Assembly: GCA_016926875.1 (NCBI GenBank)
Contig: JAFGNU010000006.1
Location: forward strand, 1-59,413
Length of the DNA: 59,413 nucleotides
Direction: 5' to 3'
Source of the DNA: Anaerolineae bacterium
Lineage (GTDB): Bacteria; Chloroflexota; Anaerolineae; Aggregatilineales; Aggregatilineaceae
A program made the position numbers and the translations under genes. A model generated the notes under the pieces. It saw only the letters and a program-made list of their open reading frames with translations, ran no database searches and was not told the DNA's origin. Of the stretch, positions 7,674 through 16,397 are shown in pieces. Numbering within the stretch: the first letter of the stretch is position 1; each line of letters begins with the position of its first letter.

Positions 7674-9008
7674 CTACAGGTAATCTTCCTCGGCGCGGGC
7701 GATGGCGCGTTCGAGGATCAGCAGCGCTTCGTCGATGGTCGCTTGATCCACCATCAGCGGCGGGATGATGCGCAGCGTGCTGGTGCCGCAGCCCAGCAGC
7801 AGCAGGTTATCTTCAAAGCCGTAATCCACAACGGCGTTGCGCAGCGCTACGCCGTGCGCGCGGGTGTCGCGGTCGGTCACAAAATCCACGCCGACCATCA
7901 GGCCCTTGCCGCGCACGTCGCCCATGCCGGGGTGGCGGGCCTGCATGTCGCGCAGCCCGTTGATCAGGTAATCGCCCATCTGCGCCGCGTTGTCGATCAG
8001 CCCGTTTTTGAGCAGGTCGAAGGTGGCGATACCTGCCGCGCAGCTTACCGGGTTGCCGCCAAAGGTGCTGGCGTGCGCGCCGGGCGCCCATTCCGACATG
8101 ATGTCCTGGCGGGCGATGATCGCGCCAAGCGGCATCCCGCTGGCGATCCCTTTGGCCGAGCAGATGATGTCCGGCGTGATGTCCCAGTGATTCACGGCCC
8201 ACCATTTGCCGGTGCGGCCCATCCCGGATTGAACTTCATCGGCGATCAGCAGAATATCGTACCGGTCGCACAGGTCGCGCAGCGCAGGCAGAAAACCGTC
8301 CGGCGGGACGATGTAGCCGCCCTCGCCCTGGATCGGCTCAACCAGGATAGCGGCAACTTCGCTGCTGGGCACGATGGTAGTGAAGATTTCTTTTTCGATG
8401 TAATCGACTACGCGCTCTCCGTAGTCATCAAATCCGGCGGTATTGAGCACGGGCCGGTAGGGGTCAGGGTAGGGGATGTGTGTCACGCCCTGCATGGTCG
8501 GGAAAAAACCCTGGCGCTGCACGTACTTGCTGGCCGTGAAGCTCAGCGCGCCCATCGTGCGACCGTGGAAGGCGTGCAAGAACGCGAGAAAACGCGGGCG
8601 CCCGGTGTGATAGCGGGCCAGCTTGGCGGCGGCCTCGATGGCCTCGGCGCCGCTGTTGCAAAAGAATACCATTGCATCGTCGTCAAAGGGGGCAATTGAT
8701 GCCAGGCGTTCGGCCATTTCGACCTGCACCGGGTAATAAAAGTCGGTGCCCGACATGTGAATGAACCGGGCGGCCTGTTCCTGGATGGCTTTGACAACGG
8801 CAGGATGCGCGTGGCCGGTGGCCGTTACGGCGATCCCGGTCGTGAAGTCGATAAAGCGGTTGCCGTCTACGTCCCAGACCACCGCGCCCTGACCGCGCTC
8901 CATGACGAGCGGGTAGCCGCGCGTGTAGGACGGCGAGATCACCGCCGCGTCACGGGCGATCAGGTCTTTTGCTTTGGGGCCGGGCATAGTCCGGGTAATG
9001 GTTGCCAT
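7674..9008 (-). CDS. Class III PLP-dependent aminotransferase (4-aminobutyrate/acetylornithine type)
   Basis: This 444-aa fold-type I enzyme transfers an omega-amino group from a substrate such as GABA or N-acetylornithine to a keto acid. Landmarks are TGIAVTATGHAHPAVV, CNSGAEAIEAAAKLAR (PLP phosphate binding), ILLIADEVQSGMGRTG (PLP-ring Asp) and ICSAKGIASGMPLGA with the Schiff-base lysine K286. At 444 residues it is closer in size to GABA aminotransferases than to ArgD. Start: ATG behind AGGAGGA. It is transcribed alone, or after the sensor kinase gene, and has its own terminator. No GABA or arginine gene lies nearby, so the substrate stays open. Confidence 0.88.
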   Translation of the reverse strand: MATITRTMPGPKAKDLIARDAAVISPSYTRGYPLVMERGQGAVVWDVDGNRFIDFTTGIAVTATGHAHPAVVKAIQEQAARFIHMSGTDFYYPVQVEMAERLASIAPFDDDAMVFFCNSGAEAIEAAAKLARYHTGRPRFLAFLHAFHGRTMGALSFTASKYVQRQGFFPTMQGVTHIPYPDPYRPVLNTAGFDDYGERVVDYIEKEIFTTIVPSSEVAAILVEPIQGEGGYIVPPDGFLPALRDLCDRYDILLIADEVQSGMGRTGKWWAVNHWDITPDIICSAKGIASGMPLGAIIARQDIMSEWAPGAHASTFGGNPVSCAAGIATFDLLKNGLIDNAAQMGDYLINGLRDMQARHPGMGDVRGKGLMVGVDFVTDRDTRAHGVALRNAVVDYGFEDNLLLLGCGTSTLRIIPPLMVDQATIDEALLILERAIARAEEDYL

Positions 9009-9232
9009 TAGGCTGTTCCTCCTGAGTTAGTTTGGTGTGGGCCTGGGATCATCAAAAGCCGTGGCAGTTATGGCGCTTTTGATCGCAAAGAGGCGCGTAT
9101 CGCCCCTTGTGACGGCGGCCCAATAAGTACAGAGCATCATTGAGTGATGAGGCTCATTGATCAAGATTGTATCCGGTAAATGGATCGCAGATAGCACCAT
9201 TCAGCACCAATTTGGCCGGTAGGGCACGGTGG

Positions 9233-11395
9233 TTAGCTTGTACGATCCGCCGGTGGAATGGTGGGTAAGCTGACGGTAAATGTGCAGCCGTGCCCTGGTG
9301 TGTTTTCAACGGTGATCTGCCCGCCGTGTCGCTCGATGATCTCCCTGGCGATGGGCAGGCCAAGCCCGGTGCTTTGTGTGCGGCCCTCGCTGGCCTGGAA
9401 GAACGGCTCAAAAACCTGGGACAGCAGCTCTGGCGCTATGCCTGGCCCGTCATCCTGGACCTGGATAACAGCCTGGGAGTCGTTGTTTTCGCCGGGTGCA
9501 GTGAAAAGGCGTATGCGGATTTCTGACCCGTCGGCTGAATAGTCAACGGCGTTGACGACCAGGTTGGTGATCGCTTGCGCCAGCCGCCGGTAGTCGGCAT
9601 GTACGTGGATCGGCTCTTCTGCCAGGTCATCGATCAGGCGGATCTGCCATTGTTCCGCCTCCGGTGTTTGCACTTGCAGCACATCGCGGAGTACGTCCTG
9701 TAATATGATGTCCAGGCGAGAAAGTTCGATTTTGCCAAGCTCAAAGCGTGATACGTCCAGCAGGGCTTCGACCAACGTGATCATGTCGTTGGTGACCTTT
9801 TCGATCACCTGGATGTGATCGTTGCGCTTGTCCGGCTGGTGACGCAGCAGGTACAGCCGTGTTTTAAGGTTCGACAAGGGGGTCCGCAGTTCGTGCGAGG
9901 CGTGCGAGATGAAGCGATCTTTCTGCGATTGCAGCGCTTTTTGCTGGCTGATGTCGCGAATCACGTCTACTGTGCCGATCCAGTCGCCTGCCTGGTTGCA
10001 GACCTGCGCAGACGTGATCCCGGCGTCGAATATGCTGCCGTCCTTACGCTGCAACTGGGCTTCGTTGCGCTGCACGCGGTGGGATGTTGGCTGGGTAAAT
10101 CCCTCTCGAACGCTGGTTACCACGCGCTCGTATTCTTCCGGTGAACTGGCGATCTTTTCGCGGACGGTGCTGGCCTGGCCGATCAGTTCTTCGGAGGTGT
10201 AGCCGAGCATGGCAGCCAGCGCACGGTTGACAAATTTCACCTGTTTGTTTTCATAATAGACCAGCCCGTCACCTGTGGCGTCAAGAATAGCCTGAAGCTG
10301 CGCGCGCTCCTGGTCGAGCTGCGCGGTGCGCTTGATCACACGCTTCTCCAGCTCATCATTGAGTTTCTGAAGCTCATGGGTGCGTTCCTCGACCAACTGC
10401 TCCAGGGCGTGCTGGCGGGTCAGGTAAAACAGGCCACCGCTGGCAAATACCGCTACACCGAGCAAAATACCCAGCAGGCGGCTTTGCCTGCGATAGACAG
10501 CGAGCGTGGCGTTGATCTCGCTGTCCGGGGCAGAGAGCGCCAAGACGATACGTTGATTGCCGATGTGGGCTGCCGACCAGGCAACCAGTTTGCGCTTAAC
10601 CTCACCGCCCCGCTCACCGGTGAAGCGGTATTCGCCGGTGCCTTCGGCTTCGGTTAGCAGCCGGTGGTCGATGCGTTGAACATCCGGGTAATCGACGTGT
10701 AGTTGGCTGATATTTGATCCAATGATCTGTGTTTCGTGATCGTAGATGACGGCGCCTTCATTATCCAGCACCCATGCCGCGCCGTACTGACCGGAGCGCA
10801 TAGGGATTACATAGCGTTCGAGCACCGGCCCGAAGTCCAGTACAGTGCCGAGGATGCCTGCAAACTCGTCTTCGTACTCAATCGGCAGCAGCAGGCCGTA
10901 GAGCTGGCCGTTGGGCGTGGCGTTGAATGGGGTGACCAGCGGTTCCTGGTCAGCTTTGACGGTATCCCAGTATTCGACGATCCAGGTTGCTAGCAACTGC
11001 TTGGCTGTCTGGCCGATCTCAGTGGTGTCGGCAAACAGCACGTCGGCGGTGCCGGGCGTCGTAAAAATGCCAAATACCGGTTCTTCCGGGTACGTTTCCT
11101 TGGCCAGGACAAAAAACTGTCCCTGGATCGCGATCTCCGGGATGCTGCCTGCGAGATACAGCGGCACGCTGTACTTAGCAAGAATGTTCACCTCAGTCAG
11201 CACCCAACTGAAATGATCCTCGATGCTGCGTGCACTGAGCTGTGTTTGCAGCGCTTGCTGGGTGTTGAAGTCAGCTTCATGTTGAGCGATCGTTTGCTGT
11301 TCCAGCCAGTAGGCCAGCAGGATATAGATCAACATGATAAAGAGTGCGATCAGGACATAGACTCGAAACTGTTTGACCGACCACTGCTGCTGCAT
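9233..11395 (-). CDS. Membrane sensor histidine kinase (dCache-PAS-HisKA-HATPase)
   Basis: This is a 720-aa kinase. It has a transmembrane helix (about residues 10-30), a large extracytoplasmic region resembling a double Cache sensor (to about 295), a second helix (LLGILLGVAVFASGGLFYL), a coiled-coil linker, and a PAS domain (YYENKQVKFVNRALAAMLGY). HisKA follows with H-box SHASHELRTP (H501), then HATPase_c with NLVVNAVDYS, DDGPGIAPELL and STGLGLPIA. Cache domains usually bind small organic ligands. The ATG at 11395 is preferred: a TTG-started version from 11443 overlaps a TATAAT and so would lie upstream of transcription. It follows the OmpR-type regulator gene. Confidence 0.88.
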   Translation of the reverse strand: MQQQWSVKQFRVYVLIALFIMLIYILLAYWLEQQTIAQHEADFNTQQALQTQLSARSIEDHFSWVLTEVNILAKYSVPLYLAGSIPEIAIQGQFFVLAKETYPEEPVFGIFTTPGTADVLFADTTEIGQTAKQLLATWIVEYWDTVKADQEPLVTPFNATPNGQLYGLLLPIEYEDEFAGILGTVLDFGPVLERYVIPMRSGQYGAAWVLDNEGAVIYDHETQIIGSNISQLHVDYPDVQRIDHRLLTEAEGTGEYRFTGERGGEVKRKLVAWSAAHIGNQRIVLALSAPDSEINATLAVYRRQSRLLGILLGVAVFASGGLFYLTRQHALEQLVEERTHELQKLNDELEKRVIKRTAQLDQERAQLQAILDATGDGLVYYENKQVKFVNRALAAMLGYTSEELIGQASTVREKIASSPEEYERVVTSVREGFTQPTSHRVQRNEAQLQRKDGSIFDAGITSAQVCNQAGDWIGTVDVIRDISQQKALQSQKDRFISHASHELRTPLSNLKTRLYLLRHQPDKRNDHIQVIEKVTNDMITLVEALLDVSRFELGKIELSRLDIILQDVLRDVLQVQTPEAEQWQIRLIDDLAEEPIHVHADYRRLAQAITNLVVNAVDYSADGSEIRIRLFTAPGENNDSQAVIQVQDDGPGIAPELLSQVFEPFFQASEGRTQSTGLGLPIAREIIERHGGQITVENTPGHGCTFTVSLPTIPPADRTS

Positions 11396-11442
11396 AGGTT
11401 GTTGCTTCCGCCGTCTCACGATACTGGGACTATCCTTCAGCA

Positions 11443-11448
11443 ATTATA
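11443..11448 (-). promoter_or_regulatory. -10 element ahead of the membrane sensor kinase
   Basis: A perfect TATAAT on the minus strand lies about 50 bases ahead of the ATG at 11395, in an AT-rich stretch. No convincing -35 is at the right distance. It would allow the kinase to be expressed separately from the regulator. Confidence 0.35.
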
Positions 11449-11491
11449 CATTAATTATTGGAGTTTTTCTGCACCAACCTCATAAGACAAT

Positions 11492-11522
11492 CGCCAGGGC
11501 AGCAGAAACAATCGCCCTGGCG
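11492..11522 (-). terminator. Hairpin between regulator and kinase genes
   Basis: A perfect 9-bp stem, CGCCAGGGC (11492-11500) with GCCCTGGCG (11514-11522), lies 30 bases after the regulator stop. The minus-strand sequence after it (ATTGTCTT) is only weakly T-rich. It may be an attenuator or RNA-stabilising hairpin rather than a full terminator. Confidence 0.4.
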
Positions 11523-11551
11523 ACCGGTAATCGCAGGCAGTGCAGCAGGTA

Positions 11552-12262
11552 TCAGGCTTGTTTTTCAAAGCGGTAGCCGACGCCCATCTCGTTAATGATG
11601 TATATCGGGCGCTTGGGATCGACTTCCAGTTTGCGCCGTAGATGCCAGATATACACACGCAGGTAGTCGATATCATCAATATACTCAAAACCCCAGATGT
11701 TTTCGAGCAATTCACGGTACGACACAATGCGCGGCGATGCGTCCACCAGGTAGGCCAGCAGGTTAAATTCAGTCGGTGTCAGGCGTACAGGCTCACCGCT
11801 TACGATGATGCGCCGATCTTCCATATCGAGAGTCAGGTGATCGTCGCTGTATTCTGTACTGTTCTTGAACTGTATCGTCTCTGCCGACGCGCGGCGCAGG
11901 TTGGCCCGGATGCGCGCCAGCAGCACGCTGAGCTGAAATGGCTTCAGGACGTAGTCATCGGCGCCCATATCCAGCCCTTTGACGATCTCGGACGGCTCGC
12001 TGCGAGCGGTGAGCATGATGATCGGCACATCGCTCACTTCACGGATGCGCTGGCAGACAACCCAGCCGTCCATGGTCGGCATGTTAATGTCCAGCAGCAC
12101 CAGGTTCGGGTGGTTATGATACATCTGGCGCAGGCCGCTCTGGCCGTCGCTCGCAATGATGACCTCGTACCCTTCTTGACCGAGCGCGTTTTTGATAAGC
12201 AAGGTGATCGTTGGATCGTCGTCAATGACCAACACCGTTGCATGTGTTGCATTTGTAGGCAT
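11552..12262 (-). CDS. OmpR/PhoB-type response regulator
   Basis: This is a 236-aa two-domain regulator. The receiver has the acidic pair in VIDDDPT, the phospho-acceptor in VLLDINMPTMDG, and the conserved Thr and Lys in MLTARSE and YVLKPFQ. The C-terminal winged helix carries RLTPTEFNLLAYLV and the recognition and wing region VDYLRVYIWHLRRKLE-like (DYLRVYIWHLRRKLEVD), ending MGVGYRF. The start at 12262 places a purine-rich GGGGGAAAG about 8 bases upstream; an 11-residue longer reading has no support. The sensor kinase gene follows directly, so the two very likely form a signalling pair. Confidence 0.92.
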   Translation of the reverse strand: MPTNATHATVLVIDDDPTITLLIKNALGQEGYEVIIASDGQSGLRQMYHNHPNLVLLDINMPTMDGWVVCQRIREVSDVPIIMLTARSEPSEIVKGLDMGADDYVLKPFQLSVLLARIRANLRRASAETIQFKNSTEYSDDHLTLDMEDRRIIVSGEPVRLTPTEFNLLAYLVDASPRIVSYRELLENIWGFEYIDDIDYLRVYIWHLRRKLEVDPKRPIYIINEMGVGYRFEKQA

Positions 12263-12343
12263 ATGCGACTTTCCCCCGCCGGATCGAGCTTGCACGGCTC
12301 GATCATTGTACCATCAATAGAACTGGACTGGCAGTCATCTCTC

Positions 12344-13300
12344 TTATGGACGGCGGCCTCCCTGCGTGGTAACCAGCGCCGCCGCGCCAATCAGCGCGAC
12401 GTCATCGCCCAGGGCCGCCGGCACAATCGGGACGTTGTTACAGTAGGACGGGTCGATGGTGTACTGGCAGACGGCCTGGCGCATCGGCTCAAACAGCAGG
12501 TCGCCTGCCTTGCTGACGCCGCCCCCTATTACCACGATCTGCGGATTAAAAAGATGCATCAGGCTGACGATACCCAGGCCAACCAGTCGCCCGGCTTCCT
12601 GGATCATTTCAACAGCGAGTGGGTCACCGTCAGCAGCAGCCAACCCAACATGTTTGGCGGTGATGGCGTCCAGGTTGCCGCCGACCATGTCACGGATGCT
12701 CGACTGTGCGCCGTCCTTCAAGCGCTGTACGGTCTTGCGGGCAATCGCTGGACCGGCGGCTTCTTTTTCCAGCGTGGAAGGGCGGCCATCGGTGACGATG
12801 ATCATGTGCCCGGCCTCTCCGCCTAGCCCGCCTGCCCCGATGATCAGCCGCCCGTCATCGATGATCCCCCCGCCGATGCCGGTGCTGACGGTCAGGTAGA
12901 TAACATATTTGTAGCCGTAAGCAGCCCCGCGCTCCGCTTCGGCCAGGGCCGCGACATTCGCATCGTTGCCCAGGTAGCTCGTGACGCCAAACCGTTCCTG
13001 AATAAGCTTGCGGAGCGGGACGCTAACCCAGCCGGGTAGGTTGGGCGGTGAGAAGATCGTGCCGGTGTACGGGTTGATCGGTCCCGGCGCCGAAACGCCG
13101 ATGCCTTCGATTGCCTCGCGCTCTTCGGGCAGGACGCGTGCGACCAACGCCAGCAGCCGCTCAACTACGCGGTCCGGGCCTTCGTGGGCCAGCGTTGGCT
13201 CCGCGACGCGCTCCAGCATGTTCAGTTCGGCATCGAACGAGGCGGCGCGCATCTGCGTCCCGCCCAGGTCTACGCCGATTATGAGTTTGTCCGTCATCAC
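12344..13300 (-). CDS. ROK family sugar kinase (glucokinase-like), zinc motif degenerate
   Basis: This 318-aa protein would phosphorylate glucose or another hexose with ATP. The phosphate-1 motif LIIGVDLGGTQMRAA opens the protein; YLGNDANVAALAE carries the catalytic Asp; STGIGGGIIDDG and VVIGGGVSKAGD follow. The ROK zinc site keeps GEAGHM, but the CxCGxxGCxE stretch reads DGRPSTLEKEAAG, so all the zinc-binding cysteines are gone. Related zinc-free ROK proteins exist, so activity is not excluded. It lies 81 bases upstream of the response regulator gene on the same strand and may be co-transcribed with the two-component pair. Confidence 0.85.
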   Translation of the reverse strand: MMTDKLIIGVDLGGTQMRAASFDAELNMLERVAEPTLAHEGPDRVVERLLALVARVLPEEREAIEGIGVSAPGPINPYTGTIFSPPNLPGWVSVPLRKLIQERFGVTSYLGNDANVAALAEAERGAAYGYKYVIYLTVSTGIGGGIIDDGRLIIGAGGLGGEAGHMIIVTDGRPSTLEKEAAGPAIARKTVQRLKDGAQSSIRDMVGGNLDAITAKHVGLAAADGDPLAVEMIQEAGRLVGLGIVSLMHLFNPQIVVIGGGVSKAGDLLFEPMRQAVCQYTIDPSYCNNVPIVPAALGDDVALIGAAALVTTQGGRRP

Positions 13301-13518
13301 ATGCTTCCTTGTCGATCATAAGTTTATCACGAGACGTTGATTGATGTCAGTAGGCCAGGTTGAATGGCAAGCCTGATGTTCGGGGCGGATTATCAGATAC
13401 CTTGAATTCCTTGTGTGCAGAAACAGCATCTTTCTACCGCAGGTCGGGCGGCTGTTTTTACCCCACTGCTCGCTGTGCCCGGCAGCCCTCAAGCCGGTAT
13501 CCGGTCCGTGACCGGTGG

Positions 13519-13547
13519 TTGTCGGGCTGGTATCCCCTTGCTAGAAT
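13519..13547 (+). promoter_or_regulatory. Promoter of mutS
   Basis: TTGTCG (13519-13524) and TAGAAT (13542-13547) are 17 bases apart, and TGC before the -10 makes it extended. The rest of the 346-base gap between the divergent ROK and mutS genes shows no gene with coding character and no clear repeat. Confidence 0.6.
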
Positions 13548-13646
13548 ACACCGCACCGCGCGCTTTGTCAGTGTACGACTGTCACAAAATAACCCGTCTA
13601 TCCGGCAGTAAGTGGATCAAGCAGCCCGCAGAATTGATGAGGCCCT

Positions 13647-16247
13647 ATGCCTAAGCTGACGCCGTCCCGCAGGCAGTACCTCGAATTTAAACACCAGTTC
13701 CCCGACGCGATCGTCATGTTTCGCCTGGGCGATTTTTACGAGATGTTCGACGATGACGCCGAGACCGCCTCGCGCGAACTGGACCTGGTGCTGACCGGTC
13801 GCCCGGTGTCTAAAGGCGAGCGCGTGCCGATGTGTGGCGTGCCGCACCATGCGGTCGAAGGCTATATCGCGCGGCTGGTCGAAAAAGGATACCACGTTGC
13901 GGTAATTGAGCAAGTCGGCAGCGAGCCGGTCAACGGGCTGACCCCGCGTGAGGTGTCGCGCGTGATCACGCCGGGCACCGTGATCGAGCCGGGGATGCTG
14001 GCTGATGACCGGCACAATTACCTGCTGGCGCTGGCTCCCGAACCGGATCGTCGCGGGACGGGTTGGGCGGCGGTAGGGCTGGCGTATGTGGACATCAGCA
14101 CGGGCGAGTTTGCCGCCGCGCAGCTTGACAGCGACGACGCGTCAATGGGCGTGGTCGAGGAACTGGCCCGCCTGGAGCCGCGCGAAGTGCTGCTGCCCGC
14201 CGGGTGGGTGGAACGCGGGGTAACGCTGCCCGACAGCATCCACCTGACGCCGCTGCCCGATTATCGCTACGAGCACGGCTTTGCACGGCAGGCGCTGCTT
14301 GATCACTTTGAAGTGTCCACGCTGGCCGGGTTTGGCTTGCAGGACAAGCCGCTGGCCGTGCGGGCGGCGGGCGCGATCCTGGTCTATTTGCAGGAAACGC
14401 AGCGCGGCACGCTGCACCAGTTAACCTCGCTGCGCAGCTATTCCACTCACAGCTTTATGACGCTCGACGCGGCCACGCGCCGCAACCTGGAGCTAAGCGA
14501 GACGATCCGCGAACGGAGCAAGCGCGGCTCGCTGTTGGGCGTGCTGGATCACACCGTCACGCCGATGGGCGGGCGCCTGCTGCGCTCCTGGATCGGGCAG
14601 CCCTTGCTGGATCGTGAGCGGTTGGAAGGGCGGCTGGACGCGGTTGAGGCGCTGTATGGTTCAGGCACGGCGCGCGCAGCGGTCCGCGAGGCACTGCGGC
14701 AGGTCAGCGACCTGGAACGGCTGGTTAACCGGCTGCTGGCCCGGCGTACAGGCCCGCGTGAGCTGCTCGCGCTGGCGGACAGCCTGGGCGCGGTGCCGGA
14801 ACTGCGCGAGATCATCGCCGGGGCCGGTGCATTGGACCCGGTAGCGGATGCGCTTGATCCGTGCCCTGACATGGTCGAGCTGATCACCAGCGCCATTGCC
14901 GACGATCCCCCCGCCACGTTGAACACTACCGGCGTGATCCGGCCCGGCTATTCCGCCGAACTGGACAAAGTGCTGGACGCCAGCCGGGGTGCGCGTGACT
15001 GGGTAGCCAACCTGGAACCTGCCGAGCGCGAGCGGACCGGGATCAAAAGTCTGAAAGTCGGCTTTAACAAGGTGTTCGGCTATTATCTGGAGGTCAGCAA
15101 AGCCAACACCGAGCGCGTGCCGGATGACTATATCCGCAAACAAACGCTGGTCAACGCCGAGCGCTATATCACGCCCGAACTGAAGGAATATGAAGCGCTG
15201 ATCCTCAACGCCGAGGAGCGGCAGCTAGAGATCGAGGAGCGCGTTTTCCGCGAGGTGTGCGACCAGGTGGCGGCACGGTCGGCGGCGCTGTTACGCACGG
15301 CGCGCGCGCTGGCGCACCTGGACGTGTTCGCCTCGCTGGCCGAGGTGGCCGCGCGTGAGGGCTACGTCCGGCCTGCGCTGAGCGAGGATGATGTGCTCGA
15401 CATTCGGGACGGGCGGCACCCGGTGGTCGAAAAGATGCTGCACGGCGAGCGCTTTGTGCCCAACGATACCCATTTTGATGAAGATGAGCGGCTGCATATC
15501 ATCACCGGGCCGAATATGTCGGGCAAAAGCACGATCATCCGGCAGGTAGCGCTGATCGTGCTGATGGCGCAGATCGGCAGTTTTATCCCGGCCCGCGAAG
15601 CGACTATCGGGCTGGCGGACCGCATCTTTACACGCATCGGGGCGCAGGACGAAATCCACGCCGGGCAGTCAACCTTTATGGTTGAAATGGTCGAGCTGGC
15701 GCTGATCCTGGCGCACGCCACGCGCCGCAGCCTGATCATCCTGGACGAAATCGGGCGCGGCACGAGTACGTATGACGGCATGGCGATTGCGCGCGCGGTG
15801 GTCGAATATCTTCATAACAACCCGCGCCTGGGATCGCGCGTCCTGTTCGCCACGCACTACCACGAACTGACCGAACTGGCGAATATCCTGCCGGGCGTGG
15901 AAAACTACAACGTGGCCGTAGCCGAAGAGGGCGACGACGTGGTCTTTTTGCACCGCCTGATGCCGGGCGGCGCGGATCGTTCCTACGGGATTCACGTTGC
16001 CCAGTTGGCGGGTATTCCCAAGGCGGTTGTCAACCGGGCGGCGGAAATTCTGGAAGAACTCGAAGCTGCCGGGGGCGATTTCACACTGCCGCAGCGCGAT
16101 CAGCCCGATGGGCCGGTCCAACTGACATTTTTCCAGGCAGACCCGGACCCGGTGATCGACGCGCTGCAAAGCATCCAGATCGACGAGATGTCGCCGCTGG
16201 ACGCGATCACCAAACTGTACGAGCTAAAACGGATGATTGAAAAATAG
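13647..16247 (+). CDS. mutS: DNA mismatch repair protein MutS
   Basis: This 866-aa protein finds base mismatches and small loops and starts strand repair with MutL (not in this window). The N-terminal mismatch-binding domain has the diagnostic FRLGDFYEMFDDDA (Phe wedge and Glu). Connector and lever domains follow. The C-terminal ATPase carries Walker A GPNMSGKSTIIRQ, the STFMVEM stretch, Walker B IILDEIGRGTSTYDG, and FATHYHELTEL. Its length is normal for a MutS1, and the mismatch-reading motif rules out MutS2. Start: ATG behind TGAGG, with a strong promoter about 100 bases upstream. recJ follows on the same strand. Confidence 0.97.
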   Translation: MPKLTPSRRQYLEFKHQFPDAIVMFRLGDFYEMFDDDAETASRELDLVLTGRPVSKGERVPMCGVPHHAVEGYIARLVEKGYHVAVIEQVGSEPVNGLTPREVSRVITPGTVIEPGMLADDRHNYLLALAPEPDRRGTGWAAVGLAYVDISTGEFAAAQLDSDDASMGVVEELARLEPREVLLPAGWVERGVTLPDSIHLTPLPDYRYEHGFARQALLDHFEVSTLAGFGLQDKPLAVRAAGAILVYLQETQRGTLHQLTSLRSYSTHSFMTLDAATRRNLELSETIRERSKRGSLLGVLDHTVTPMGGRLLRSWIGQPLLDRERLEGRLDAVEALYGSGTARAAVREALRQVSDLERLVNRLLARRTGPRELLALADSLGAVPELREIIAGAGALDPVADALDPCPDMVELITSAIADDPPATLNTTGVIRPGYSAELDKVLDASRGARDWVANLEPAERERTGIKSLKVGFNKVFGYYLEVSKANTERVPDDYIRKQTLVNAERYITPELKEYEALILNAEERQLEIEERVFREVCDQVAARSAALLRTARALAHLDVFASLAEVAAREGYVRPALSEDDVLDIRDGRHPVVEKMLHGERFVPNDTHFDEDERLHIITGPNMSGKSTIIRQVALIVLMAQIGSFIPAREATIGLADRIFTRIGAQDEIHAGQSTFMVEMVELALILAHATRRSLIILDEIGRGTSTYDGMAIARAVVEYLHNNPRLGSRVLFATHYHELTELANILPGVENYNVAVAEEGDDVVFLHRLMPGGADRSYGIHVAQLAGIPKAVVNRAAEILEELEAAGGDFTLPQRDQPDGPVQLTFFQADPDPVIDALQSIQIDEMSPLDAITKLYELKRMIEK

Positions 16248-16397
16248 GGTTCGGCGGCTGGCAGGAGCAGCGAATCCCAACGGTGGGGCGGTTTGACAAC
16301 CTGTCCCGCGTTTGCTTTCTGCGCTATGGGCATGTTACCATGACGCCGTTGGATCAACTGGGTTATGGATTAATAGTATTACGATTCGAGGTTATCG

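Noticed and set aside
9049..9090. Imperfect inverted repeat TCAAAAGC/GCTTTTGA upstream of the class III aminotransferase gene as an operator
   Set aside because: Arms are short, separated by 15 bases, and no promoter could be placed beside them; not enough to call.
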